Positions 55,933-64,000 of a DNA stretch of 64,000 nt are shown in pieces. Under the pieces are notes generated by a model. That model was not told where the DNA came from. It was given only the letters and a program-made list of their open reading frames with translations, and did no database searches. The position numbers were made by a program, and so were the translations under genes. Numbering within the stretch: position 1 is the stretch's first letter; the number at the start of each line of letters is the position of its first letter. The DNA comes from Alkalibacterium subtropicum (lineage in GTDB: Bacteria; Bacillota; Bacilli; Lactobacillales; Carnobacteriaceae_A), in assembly GCF_900112455.1 (NCBI RefSeq), contig NZ_FOLT01000002.1, positions 186,001 through 250,000 of the forward strand, read 5' to 3'.

Positions 55933-56115
55933 TTACTGATTTAATAGTTCTTTCTTGTATCTGTATTCCTCAATATCTATTTCTCCCTTAGCGTATCTTT
56001 CACTTAAAATATCCAAAGCCGCATTGTTTTTCCCAGACATCTTCAGTTTACCAGTATTATCCTCGAAGTACTTGAACACGAAATAGCCTATCATAACTAT
56101 TAATATTAATCCCAC
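55933..56115 (-). CDS. Small SHOCT-domain membrane protein
   Basis: A 60-residue protein with an N-terminal span (about 2-15) and a C-terminal SHOCT motif (ALDILSERYAKGEIDIEEYRYKK). SHOCT proteins are often next to copper-export genes in Lactobacillales, fitting the copB remnant just downstream. The start is GTG 56115 with AGGAGGA ahead. Confidence 0.8.
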   Translation of the reverse strand: MGLILIVMIGYFVFKYFEDNTGKLKMSGKNNAALDILSERYAKGEIDIEEYRYKKELLNQ

Positions 56116-56503
56116 TCAGTTTCCTCCTCTATAAACCTTTGTTCTTTCTTAAGTTCATTATAGTCTTGGAATATGGATAATTTATGGAGTTAATACTATA
56201 GATTAATAAAGGAGCACTAAAATGGCCTCGATATGTTTTTGGTGACCACTTCTGTAGTTCAAAGGGCAGGAACGTGCTTCAATAAGTGTTTTGTGACCAC
56301 TTCTGTTTTTAAAAAAATACGAACTAGTCTCAATCTGGATTTAGAAACCAGTTCTGATTGATTATTGTACTCGAACTAGTCTCAATACAGTTTTTGAGAC
56401 TAGTTCCTAACAAACTTGAAGAGGAACTAGTCACTAACCTTCCTGTTTCGTCTTTAACTTAGATTGTATGCTCATCCTCTAATTATTTTTAGGTTATTTA
56501 GCA
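56116..56503. other. Intergenic stretch with 51-52 bp repeats
   Basis: No gene. Most of it is taken by the repeat array at 56219-56440. Confidence 0.6.
56219..56440. repeat. Tandem hairpin repeats, 51-52 bp period (4-5 units)
   Basis: GAAC-starting units begin at 56270, 56321, 56373 and 56424 (spacing 51, 52 and 51), with a degenerate unit from 56219. TGACCACTTCTG recurs at 56243 and 56294, exactly 51 apart. The best unit is a hairpin: GAACTAGTCTCAA (56373-56385) pairs perfectly with TTGAGACTAGTTC (56394-56406). The period and design are those of the array at 11938-12516, with a different sequence. Confidence 0.75.
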
Positions 56504-57460
56504 CTATTTTTCAATTGTAACGATCCCTCTTTCGATATAGCTCTGCATGCTTGCCTCAACCACTTGGACAGCTGTGTATCTCGACTGAAATTCAAGCAGT
56601 CTTTTAGCCTTTTCCATACTGAAATGTCCACTTCGGGCTAAATGAAGATAAGCTACGTTTGTCTGCTTTTCATCTGCCACGTGGTCACACCATTTATCCC
56701 ATGACAGGAAGCTGACTTTGGGTTCCTGTCCAGAAAAGCGATACATGGCCATGGCATAGCCGTAAAGCGTCAGTGAATCTTCAGATACGGCATAGAAGTT
56801 CTCGCCTAGAGCCTGGGTCCGGTGATTCATCGCATCCACAAACAGCTGGGCCACATCTTCAGCGTGTACCGGGTGCAGGGTCTCCATCCCCAGATTTGGC
56901 AGGCGGATTTCTTCCCCGTCCGCAATCGTCTGGAAGACACTGTCGTCGCCGTAACCCAAAGGATTGATGATCGACCAGCCGGGACCGCAGATCTGTCCGG
57001 GACTGATCATCGTTGCCGGGAAGCCGTTGACGCGAAATTCATGCAGTAAGTATTTCTCGCTTTCGTATTTCTGTCTGCCATAATCATCCAGTGGGTGTTT
57101 CTCTCTATGGGGATCGACTGGGATGGCCTCAGTCCGTCCGTGCGTCCAGATGGTCGAGCAGTAGAGATAATGCGAGAGGTCTGTCTCTTTCAGTGCCTTA
57201 ACCATCTCTTTGACCTCATCCAACTTGAAACAGATCAGATCGATAACAATGTCCGCATTCATTTCTGCTATTTTTCTGTTAAATGCCGGGTCTTTAGTAC
57301 GGTCCAGCATAACGTGTTCCGCTTGATCCCAGGCCCAGTCTCTGGTATAAGGTTCACTCTTTCCCCGACTCACCATAATGACCTGATGATCATCTCTAAC
57401 TAATTTTGGAACTAAGTATGTCCCTATATGTCCGCTTCCACCTATGACGACGACTTTCAT
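56504..57460 (-). CDS. NAD-dependent epimerase/dehydratase family protein
   Basis: A 318-residue extended SDR protein with the nucleotide motif GGSGHIGTY at about 7-15, a Tyr-x3-Lys-like DYGRQKYESEK at about 133-143 (the exact pair is YGRQK) and a PGQICGPGW segment. Family members act on nucleotide sugars, or are chloroplast RNA-binding-like reductases. The substrate cannot be told. It is monocistronic. Confidence 0.8.
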   Translation of the reverse strand: MKVVVIGGSGHIGTYLVPKLVRDDHQVIMVSRGKSEPYTRDWAWDQAEHVMLDRTKDPAFNRKIAEMNADIVIDLICFKLDEVKEMVKALKETDLSHYLYCSTIWTHGRTEAIPVDPHREKHPLDDYGRQKYESEKYLLHEFRVNGFPATMISPGQICGPGWSIINPLGYGDDSVFQTIADGEEIRLPNLGMETLHPVHAEDVAQLFVDAMNHRTQALGENFYAVSEDSLTLYGYAMAMYRFSGQEPKVSFLSWDKWCDHVADEKQTNVAYLHLARSGHFSMEKAKRLLEFQSRYTAVQVVEASMQSYIERGIVTIEK

Positions 57461-57595
57461 TTTTTAGCCTCCTTGTATTGTATGCAGCAGTTAACATGTA
57501 TTCTGATCGTATTGATTCATTATAAACCTATTTTAAATGAATAAGCTGATCACGTCTTTCATCCTTCAGTTTAAATAAAAAAAGGTAAAAAAACA

Positions 57596-57647
57596 CCCAA
57601 TAGGGTGAGGTAGAATATCTGTCGTTTCTACTGTCTACTCTATTGGG
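57596..57647 (-). terminator. Terminator after OsmC gene
   Basis: CCCAATAG (57596-57603) pairs with CTATTGGG (57640-57647), inner GTAGAA/TTCTAC, then T7 on the minus strand. Confidence 0.75.
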
Positions 57648-57683
57648 ACTCTTGCAAAAAATATATCGGTCATTGCATGCCGG

Positions 57684-58127
57684 TTACTCATTCAGATGGA
57701 TAGTATGTTCGAACGTTGCAGGATTACGCAAGGTATCGTGTACTGGACACATTTTCGATACAAACGTAATAAAATCGTTGATCTCTTCTATCGTGTTATC
57801 TGCTTCAATATGGAAGTGTTCAATGATTTTGGAATAGCCGATTTTCGCATTCGGATCTTTCCCTAAGTAACCGCTGGGATCGAATTCTCCCTCGAAATCG
57901 ATACGAATACTCTTGAGGTTGATCTCATGTGCTCTGGCATACGCTTGTGCTACGATACATTTGCACCCGCCTAACGCAGAAAGTAATGCTTCCATGGGAT
58001 TCATTCCCTGGTCTGTGCCCCCGGCAGATTCAGGTTCATCCATAATTAATTCATGACCGCTGGCAGTCGCTTTTACTTTCATGCCACCCATTGATTCTGC
58101 ACTCGCTTTTATATTCATTTTTGACAT
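57684..58127 (-). CDS. OsmC-family peroxiredoxin
   Basis: A 147-residue protein with the OsmC/Ohr fold. The family's two cysteines appear in ALGGCKC (Cys55 or Cys57) and MCPVHDTL (Cys127). It should reduce organic hydroperoxides using thiols. It belongs to the YhfA/OsmC-like branch rather than to Ohr, because of the KCxVH-like CPVH spacing. AGGAGG precedes ATG. Confidence 0.85.
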   Translation of the reverse strand: MSKMNIKASAESMGGMKVKATASGHELIMDEPESAGGTDQGMNPMEALLSALGGCKCIVAQAYARAHEINLKSIRIDFEGEFDPSGYLGKDPNAKIGYSKIIEHFHIEADNTIEEINDFITFVSKMCPVHDTLRNPATFEHTIHLNE

Positions 58128-58362
58128 TATTTTTCCTCCTTACCTTTTGTGAATAGTTTAACATAATATCCGTAATCCCTCAAAGCTATTTTATAACTAT
58201 GCTTTTATGTCTAGGAATTACACAGCCTTTTCCGGGGGATCCATGTTTAAATAGGCCTTTTCTTGTTCAAGTATGGTAAACTTAATCTAATATAACATCA
58301 GATTTTTTGCCTGAACGGCTGAAAGTTCTCTGAAAATCAGCCTGACTGAAGGAGGTAGTAAG

Positions 58363-58710
58363 ATGAAAGCAGCAAAAATAGTAGCCTGGCTCTGCCTGCT
58401 GGCAATGACGGCCGGTTTGATCAATGCCTTTGTCAATGGGGATTTTCTTGTTGACGGTGGGGCTCTCCTTGCGAATCCATGGGGTGTTATGGCTATGATT
58501 GATCTCTATGTTGGCTTTGTCCTCTTTTCCATGTGGATCGTCTACAGAGAACAAACGCTCTGGAAAATCAGCCTATGGATCGTCACGCTGATGATTTTTG
58601 GCTTTTTGATCGGCAGTATCTACGTTCTCAAGGCTCTTTACGAATCCGAGGGTGACTGGACCGTTGCCCTTCACGGTGTGCACAGGGGGGCCACTGATGG
58701 AAAAGATTAG
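58363..58710 (+). CDS. Small membrane protein, DUF1475/DUF2834-like
   Basis: A 115-residue protein with three spans (about 5-24, 40-64 and 72-92). The centre NPWGVMAMIDLYVGFVLFSMW and the following YRE fit DUF1475/DUF2834-type proteins. GGAGGT precedes ATG. It overlaps the next membrane gene by 14 bases, so the two are coupled. Confidence 0.75.
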   Translation: MKAAKIVAWLCLLAMTAGLINAFVNGDFLVDGGALLANPWGVMAMIDLYVGFVLFSMWIVYREQTLWKISLWIVTLMIFGFLIGSIYVLKALYESEGDWTVALHGVHRGATDGKD

Positions 58711-59365
58711 AGAATGGGCCGAACAGCTTAAGCTCGTCTTCAGAAATAAAACCATCGATGCGCTCTTTCCGCCCCTTATTTTTTTCCTGGCTAACCGCTT
58801 CTTCTCTCTTGAGGTTGCTGCGGGGCTGACGCTGTTTTATCTTTTTTGTCTGATCCTGTACAGGATTTTTAAGCGACATACAAAAAAATATGTCCTGGTG
58901 GGTACAGGTGGGGTGCTGTTTTCCATCGGCTTAAGTTACTTGTCCGGCAATGCTATCAACTATTATTTGCCCGGCCTGATTTCGACGACACTGATCGTGC
59001 TTGCCTGTGTTGTGTCTCTTATCATCCACCGCCCCCTGGCAGCCCTGGTGAGTCACCTGACCAGGGGCTGGCCGATTGAGTGGTACATGCGGGATGATAT
59101 TCGTCCCGCCTACCGGAACGTCACGATTCTCTGGGCCGTTTATTTTATCATACGGCTGGCTATACAAGTCCCCCTCTTCTTAACGGGAGAAATCGACACG
59201 TACTTTGTCGTCAATACGATCCTGGGATGGCCGATGAATATTGTTCTCCTTATCACTACTTACGTCTTGGGTATCAGAGGTTTGAGAAAGTTATCCGGTC
59301 CGAGTGTCGAAGAATTTGAGAATAATGAAGATCCCCCTTTCGAAGGTCAGCAAAAAGGGTTTTAA
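58697..59365 (+). CDS. DUF3159-like membrane protein
   Basis: A 222-residue protein with six spans and the DUF3159 pattern DALFPPLIFFLANRFFSLEVAAG, then a conserved GWPIEWYMRDDIRPAYR loop and a C-terminal span. ATG 58697 is chosen because GGGGGG lies 7-8 bases ahead; an upstream ATG at 58652 has no site. The function is unknown. Confidence 0.78.
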   Translation: MEKIREWAEQLKLVFRNKTIDALFPPLIFFLANRFFSLEVAAGLTLFYLFCLILYRIFKRHTKKYVLVGTGGVLFSIGLSYLSGNAINYYLPGLISTTLIVLACVVSLIIHRPLAALVSHLTRGWPIEWYMRDDIRPAYRNVTILWAVYFIIRLAIQVPLFLTGEIDTYFVVNTILGWPMNIVLLITTYVLGIRGLRKLSGPSVEEFENNEDPPFEGQQKGF

Positions 59366-59380
59366 AACCATTATTCAATT

Positions 59381-59415
59381 AAAACGCACATGTCCCTCCA
59401 AGACACGTGCGTTTT
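59381..59415. terminator. Terminator between convergent membrane genes
   Basis: AAAACGCACATGTC (59381-59394) pairs with 59402-59415 with one mismatch; works both ways. Confidence 0.85.
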
Positions 59416-59476
59416 ATTGTTTGCTTATGTTCAGCTCATAATAACTCAGGTCAAATACAAAAGGGCGCGTCACACT

Positions 59477-59872
59477 TTAAAACATGGCAGAAAAGTAGTA
59501 ACTGATGAAGGAAACGAGTCCGCCTAAAGTCGTTCCCCAGATGAGATCGACGATCGTCACTTTTAGCGGCCACTTGTCGAGGGTCGCCAAGTTGGTCAAA
59601 TCATAGGTTGAATAAGCGATAAAGCCAAAGAACATCCCTCTCAGCAGTGCGTCTAGAATACTTTCTGACTGTAATGCAGGGTTTATGACGAAGAATACAA
59701 GCCCTAGGATAAATATACAATAAAAAATAACAGCAGCGACCCAGTTGGTATTATCTTTCATTAGAGAGCCAATTTGATCTTTATAAAAATCCTTCGCAAC
59801 AAGGCCTAACCAGATTAAATCGACCACGAAGAATACGACGAATGTGATGGCATAAGTGATAAGAAAATCCAT
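59477..59872 (-). CDS. DUF2177 membrane protein
   Basis: A 131-residue protein with four spans and the DUF2177 signatures FFVVDLIWLGLVAKDFY near the N-terminus, GFIAYSTYDLTNLATL and DLIWGTTLGGLVS. The function is unknown. It follows the FakA-FakB-like gene by 13 bases on the same strand. Confidence 0.88.
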   Translation of the reverse strand: MDFLITYAITFVVFFVVDLIWLGLVAKDFYKDQIGSLMKDNTNWVAAVIFYCIFILGLVFFVINPALQSESILDALLRGMFFGFIAYSTYDLTNLATLDKWPLKVTIVDLIWGTTLGGLVSFISYYFSAMF

Positions 59873-59885
59873 ATAAATTTGCCTC

Positions 59886-61655
59886 CTATTCTGTTATATA
59901 AGCAACAGCCACTGCTCCTGCGCCTGCTCCAACGGCGATCACACCTGAACTTTTAGTAAGGTATTCGGGTTCTTTATTTAATACGGCGCTCAGCTCTCGG
60001 GCAAACTCTTCTCCCAGCTGACGATCATCCACATAAGTGACCGCGTAATGCTTGATTCCTTTTGTTTCACTGATTTTTTTCATGTGTTTCAGTATTTTCT
60101 TCTTGGCTGTATCTGGGTGGAACGCGATTTTGAAGACTTCTCCTTCACCCTCATCATCCAGCGAAACGATCGGTTTCAAACCCACTTTCTTCGCGATCCC
60201 ACCTGCACGCACACTGAGTCTTCCAGAAGCGATCATATTATCCAGCGTATTGATCTTAACGAGGATTTTGGACTGGCCGATCGAACGTTCTGCCTCAGAC
60301 AGGATAGCCTCCACTGGTTTATCCGCCTTCAAGTTCTCCACGGCCTGCCAGACAATGAGCCCTTCCGCAACCGAATTTTGCTTCGTATCAATCACAATGA
60401 TCCGCTGCTTGTCTTCATTAAACTGTTCGGCCGACTTTGAAAAGACATTGTAGGTCCCGCTCAAGGCTTTTGCGACGGTGAAGACTACGACGTTATCATA
60501 GTAAGATAAGAGATAACGGTAGGCGTCCTCTACCGTCTTAGTGGTCGGTTGAGAAGACTTCGGGTGGATTTTTTTATTCCTGGCTAACTCAAACAGCTTT
60601 TCATTGGTTATCGTCAACTTGTCTATATACGATTCTTCTCCGACAAGTAGAGAGATGTTTACCACATGAACCTGTTCATCATCGATGACTTCCTCAGGCA
60701 GATCGGCGATGGAATCCGTCACGATGACGGTCTGATATTTCCGGTGATGGATCCGGTCGTATTGTCTGACCATGTCGTCGACCTTCTGCTCTATGATTTT
60801 GCCATGACCGGACAGACGATCGAACATTTCCGCCGGATCATTCGTATGGATATGCAGTCTGGTCTTCGTTTTTCCTTTAACCTGAACGATGGAATCCCCG
60901 ATATCATGTACCAGTGCTTTCAAGTCAGCAGGATCCGTTCCCTGCTCAATCAGGGCTTCCGTACAATAGCGGTAGTCTCCGATTGTATGATCATGTTCAT
61001 TAATGGCCGGGATCGTCTCAAATGTATCCATGCGGTCTTCGGAAACCAGATGCCCTTTGATCCCCTCCAGAAAGCCTTTGACAAAGTAGGCGAAACCTTT
61101 GGCCCCTGAATCGACGACGGAAGATTTTTTCAGAACTTTCAGCTGTTCAGTCGTGTGCTCCACTGCACTCTCTACTTTTTCGCTCGCTGTTTCCAGAAGC
61201 TTGTCAAATGCTTCATGATTTTCTATTTCTTTGCTTAAAGCTTCGTAGAACACCGTCATCGTCGTCAGCATCGTGCCTTCGACCGGATTTTCAACTGCCT
61301 TGTAGGCGTACTCCATGCCCTCTTTGATTGCTGAGGTGAAGTTTTCTTTTGTGATGACTTCTTCTGAAGTGATGCCTTCGCTGAACCCTTGGAAATACTG
61401 AGCGAAAATGAGACCTGAATTTCCTCTTGCACCGATAATAGCTGAATCAGCAATCGTCTCTATGGTCGTCTTTGTATTTCCTTTCAGTTCCGAATGGTGG
61501 ACAATACTGTGCATCGTTGAGAACAGATTGCTCCCGGTATCGCCGTCAGCCACCGGGAAAACATTGATGTCATTCAGAAAAAGGCGATTATTCATTACTT
61601 CTCTTGCACCGTTGATCAAGCCATTGTAAAGTTCATTGTATGTTATAGTCTCCAT
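59886..61655 (-). CDS. DhaL-DegV fusion, fatty acid kinase-like (FakA-FakB type)
   Basis: A 589-residue protein. The DhaL kinase domain (about 5-200) has the ADP/Mg motif NVFPVADGDTGSN with Asp37 and Asp39. A FakA-type middle domain follows (about 215-300, YRYCTEALIEQG, GDSIVQVKGKTKTRLHIHTNDP). The C-terminal DegV/FakB domain (about 305-589, TVIVTDSIADLP, SSQPTTKTVEDAY, SGTYNVF) binds fatty acid in its relatives. It would phosphorylate fatty acids carried by its own DegV half. ATG 61655 has GGGAGAAG ahead and is preferred over 61703. Confidence 0.88.
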   Translation of the reverse strand: METITYNELYNGLINGAREVMNNRLFLNDINVFPVADGDTGSNLFSTMHSIVHHSELKGNTKTTIETIADSAIIGARGNSGLIFAQYFQGFSEGITSEEVITKENFTSAIKEGMEYAYKAVENPVEGTMLTTMTVFYEALSKEIENHEAFDKLLETASEKVESAVEHTTEQLKVLKKSSVVDSGAKGFAYFVKGFLEGIKGHLVSEDRMDTFETIPAINEHDHTIGDYRYCTEALIEQGTDPADLKALVHDIGDSIVQVKGKTKTRLHIHTNDPAEMFDRLSGHGKIIEQKVDDMVRQYDRIHHRKYQTVIVTDSIADLPEEVIDDEQVHVVNISLLVGEESYIDKLTITNEKLFELARNKKIHPKSSQPTTKTVEDAYRYLLSYYDNVVVFTVAKALSGTYNVFSKSAEQFNEDKQRIIVIDTKQNSVAEGLIVWQAVENLKADKPVEAILSEAERSIGQSKILVKINTLDNMIASGRLSVRAGGIAKKVGLKPIVSLDDEGEGEVFKIAFHPDTAKKKILKHMKKISETKGIKHYAVTYVDDRQLGEEFARELSAVLNKEPEYLTKSSGVIAVGAGAGAVAVAYITE

Positions 61656-61769
61656 GATCTTCTCCCATCTTCTTTGACATCTTGATCGACGTCTTGCCAG
61701 CATACGATTCTTGTCCGGTTGGATATGTCTACTGGTTAAAAGTAAATTCTGCTAAACGTTTACTCTTTT

Positions 61770-62648
61770 TTACCCTGTCTGTCCCCAGGGAAAAATCATC
61801 GGCACACGCTGTTTATAGTCTTCCCATGCGTCGTATTTTTCCATGTTTTTCTCCAGCAGGGGTGTGGAAATTTTGATCAGCACTGTACTCATGATGACCG
61901 GTGAGATAACAAGTACCGCATAGTAGATCGGATTTATGGCACCGCTAAACATCATCGGTATACCGCTGATATATAAACCAATCCAAATCAGTATCTCTCC
62001 AAAATAGTTGGGGTGACGCGTGACGGACCACAGGCCGGACTGGAGCAGTTTCCCTGATTTCTTGTTGATATGCTGTCTCAACTGCTCATCCCCAATGACT
62101 TCAAACAGGAGTCCGGTCAGAGCGATCAGCAAACCGGCGTAGACGATATACTGAGTGAAGCCTTCAAAGTCGAAATCATTAAATCGAATGATTGAATAGC
62201 TTGCGGATCCGACGATAAAGTTTATGATTCCCTGAACCATGAAGACTCTGAAAAATGCAATGAGGACGACTTTGTCTCCCCATTCTTTGCGCCACTGGGC
62301 ATAGCGGAAATCCTCAGGCTTGCCCCAATTCCGTTTCAGCAGTCTTAATGACAGTCTGAGTCCCCAGATAGTAATAAACCCGACAATAGTATAGGACAAC
62401 ATCGTCGGATCGTCCGTCACATACAATGTGAGCCAGCTTCCAATCACAAATCCCAGTCCCCAGCCAATGTCTACAATCGAATTGTTCTTAATTGCTGTAG
62501 CTATAAGGAATATAATGGTGAAGTAAACAAAAGTAAAGATCAGCGGAACAAGCAAGCCGTCTAGACCAATATTAGTAAATCCTTGCGTAGCTATTGCCAG
62601 TGTTGCCAGAAACAGCAGGGGGTAAATAATAAGTCTTTTTTTATCCAT
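61770..62648 (-). CDS. DUF1295 membrane protein (steroid 5-alpha-reductase fold)
   Basis: A 292-residue protein with seven or eight spans. The C-terminal family signature GLWSVTRHPNYFGEILIWIGLYI at about 230-252 and the later Glu-x-Y-x-YKQRVP-type tail match DUF1295. Relatives reduce isoprenoid or lipid double bonds. ATG 62648 has AGAGGTG ahead and is preferred over 62735. Confidence 0.88.
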   Translation of the reverse strand: MDKKRLIIYPLLFLATLAIATQGFTNIGLDGLLVPLIFTFVYFTIIFLIATAIKNNSIVDIGWGLGFVIGSWLTLYVTDDPTMLSYTIVGFITIWGLRLSLRLLKRNWGKPEDFRYAQWRKEWGDKVVLIAFFRVFMVQGIINFIVGSASYSIIRFNDFDFEGFTQYIVYAGLLIALTGLLFEVIGDEQLRQHINKKSGKLLQSGLWSVTRHPNYFGEILIWIGLYISGIPMMFSGAINPIYYAVLVISPVIMSTVLIKISTPLLEKNMEKYDAWEDYKQRVPMIFPWGQTG

Positions 62649-62958
62649 AGCACACCTCTTTGATTTTTTTGGCCGTCTCTCAAGACTCTCACAGAGAAAA
62701 CGCCCATTTAACTTTATACAACTTGAGTATAACACTTCTTATTATACTCTAAAACACACATATTCAGTTAATGAGATGCAACCGAATTCTTCTTTATGAT
62801 TATCTTTAAAATCTTCGGCTGGAACTTTATACGTATTCCGGTCATTTCTTCAGGTATACCAATTATGACGATGGCTATTGTTTTTTAACATATTTACATC
62901 AGATGAGCCAAAAAAAGACATGAGAGCTTCTTCTCTTACCTGCCAACCATTCTGCTGT

Positions 62959-63714
62959 TCAATCAGCTCGTTTCCTGACGTAGCGGAGTTTCGCCAGCAG
63001 ATACATCAGGAACATGACCATCGCTCCTATAATGGCAAGTGACAGAAGATAAACCGGATTGAATGTCATTCCAGATACTGTGACAGCAGAGCCGAGGTTG
63101 TATAAGTACTTTAAAGGCGCTGCCGCTCCCGGATCATTGGTAAAAAAATAATTAGTTCTTTCATTAAAAATATCAGTGAACCATTTATTTACGATAACAG
63201 ACAATACATACAGCGGCACCGTAATCGCATAAGCTTTTAAAAGGGCTCTCCGGTCGATCCGGATCATCTCTGTCAACAGCAGATAAAGCCCCGTCGCTAC
63301 GATCAGCATATGCCCTGAAACATAGGCAAGGCCTCGAATGCTGAGTACATTACTGTAGGTTTCCAGTGCACCGGCAAATATGACGGCTGCCAGACCTGCA
63401 GGTACAGTCAGGCACCAGGCGATCGCGTTTATCACACGAAAATTAGGGTTGATCGCAACGATGAGCAGGAGGATGTTGGCAAAGTGAGAGACATGGAAAG
63501 GGAAAACCTCAGGGCCTAAGCCTACAGTACTGAAAATATAAACTTGTCTGGTGGCTAATATGCCTACCAGAGTTATCCCCATCGCTATAGCAACGTATCG
63601 TTTGACAGTAAAGGGTTTGTCTTGAGTGAGTTTGTATAAAACAACGCCAACGACGAAAGGAAAAACGACCATAAAGTAATGGAACGCACTCCACATTTCA
63701 AACTGCATCTGCAT
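62959..63714 (-). CDS. YwaF-family (TIGR02206) membrane protein
   Basis: A 251-residue protein with seven spans. It has the YwaF pattern: FHYFMVVFPFVVG, LPFHVSHFANILL-like VFPFHVSHFANILLL, and a C-terminal PVYLLSLAIIGAMVMFLMYL. The function is unknown. It directly follows a second copy cut by the window edge (63883 on). Confidence 0.85.
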   Translation of the reverse strand: MQMQFEMWSAFHYFMVVFPFVVGVVLYKLTQDKPFTVKRYVAIAMGITLVGILATRQVYIFSTVGLGPEVFPFHVSHFANILLLIVAINPNFRVINAIAWCLTVPAGLAAVIFAGALETYSNVLSIRGLAYVSGHMLIVATGLYLLLTEMIRIDRRALLKAYAITVPLYVLSVIVNKWFTDIFNERTNYFFTNDPGAAAPLKYLYNLGSAVTVSGMTFNPVYLLSLAIIGAMVMFLMYLLAKLRYVRKRAD

Positions 63715-63882
63715 ACTCTATACATCCTCTCAATCCTTTATCAGTTTCGCCGACAAGCCGAATTATCCGATTAGTTATCACAACTTCAGAGTAAGTACGG
63801 CAAAACAGCTCCGGCCTCTGCAAAGGTCAGGCTACTGTTTGAAAAAACCATTATTCACAATAATACATAAACTGATGTATCT

Positions 63883-64000
63883 TCAGTTAGCCAGTTTCCT
63901 GTGAGCTTCGGAACTCTGATTGACATATCGCAGTTTTGCCAGCAGATACATCAGGAACATGACCGCAGCTCCTACAACTGCCAGGGAAAGAAGGTAGACC
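63883..64000 (-). CDS. Second YwaF-like gene (3' end only)
   Basis: The last 38 codons and stop of a gene that starts beyond the right edge. They read VYLLSLAVVGAAVMFLMYLLAKLRYV and then a polar tail, nearly the same as the end of the YwaF-like gene next to it. The two are tandem duplicates. Confidence 0.8.
   Translation of the reverse strand, partial: VYLLSLAVVGAAVMFLMYLLAKLRYVNQSSEAHRKLAN

Overview
The window looks like chromosome of a low-GC Gram-positive bacterium of the Lactobacillales, most likely Carnobacteriaceae-like (the Alkalibacterium, Marinilactibacillus or Jeotgalibaca type). Pointers are strong AGGAGG-type ribosome binding sites, an Rgg regulator, C30 carotenoid genes, PRD-type PTS regulators, a fused FakA-FakB-like protein and many acidic cell-surface proteins. 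The genus is a guess. No rRNA, tRNA, CRISPR array, transposase or phage structural gene was recognised.

Region by region. 1-6.0 kb: part of a defence island with a Z1-type helicase, a MutL/Hsp90-type ATPase, a third gene cut by the window edge, and a divergent Vsr-like nicking endonuclease. 6.0-9.4 kb: a five-gene leftward operon of poorly known membrane, zinc-ribbon and PH-domain proteins, closed by a perfect bidirectional terminator. 9.6-11.1 kb: a membrane-anchored phospholipase-D-fold enzyme. 11.9-12.5 kb: a tandem array of 51-bp hairpin units. 12.7-17.5 kb: a variable, partly duplicated locus with an Rgg-family regulator, two paralogous 28- and 30-codon peptide genes behind near-identical terminator/promoter segments, secreted and lipoprotein cargo genes, a truncated second Rgg copy and a lipoprotein remnant.

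18-21.7 kb: crtP-crtO-crtN of a staphyloxanthin-like C30 carotenoid route, without crtM or crtQ. 24.2-30.3 kb: a PTS operon (EIIA, kinase, EIICB, zinc dehydrogenase, PRD regulator) with the gene content of the E. coli cmtBA-yggPC cluster. 30.6-38.3 kb: a TetR-controlled ABC exporter, a second BcrA-like ABC pair, a GDSL hydrolase and a polytopic membrane protein. 38.4-42.5 kb: quinone/electrophile-response genes (FMN reductase, MhqO-like dioxygenase, MarR regulator with a 26-bp palindromic operator), an M28 peptidase and a flavodoxin. 42.7-45.4 kb: small orphan genes, a 54-bp perfect palindrome and a NERD-HRDC protein. 45.9-49.5 kb: selD-mnmH-map-DUF4336, the route to 2-selenouridine in tRNA. 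49.6-64 kb: small proteins, nitroreductase, a yadGH-type ABC exporter, a multicopper oxidase next to a wrecked copB copper ATPase gene, an epimerase, OsmC, DUF membrane proteins, a FakA-FakB-like fusion, a DUF1295 reductase and two tandem YwaF-type genes, the second cut by the window edge.

The most unusual points are (1) a family of intergenic tandem arrays with a 51-52 bp period and hairpin units, at three well-supported places and one weak one, and (2) the duplicated Rgg-peptide cassettes, whose short genes are too small for ordinary gene finders.
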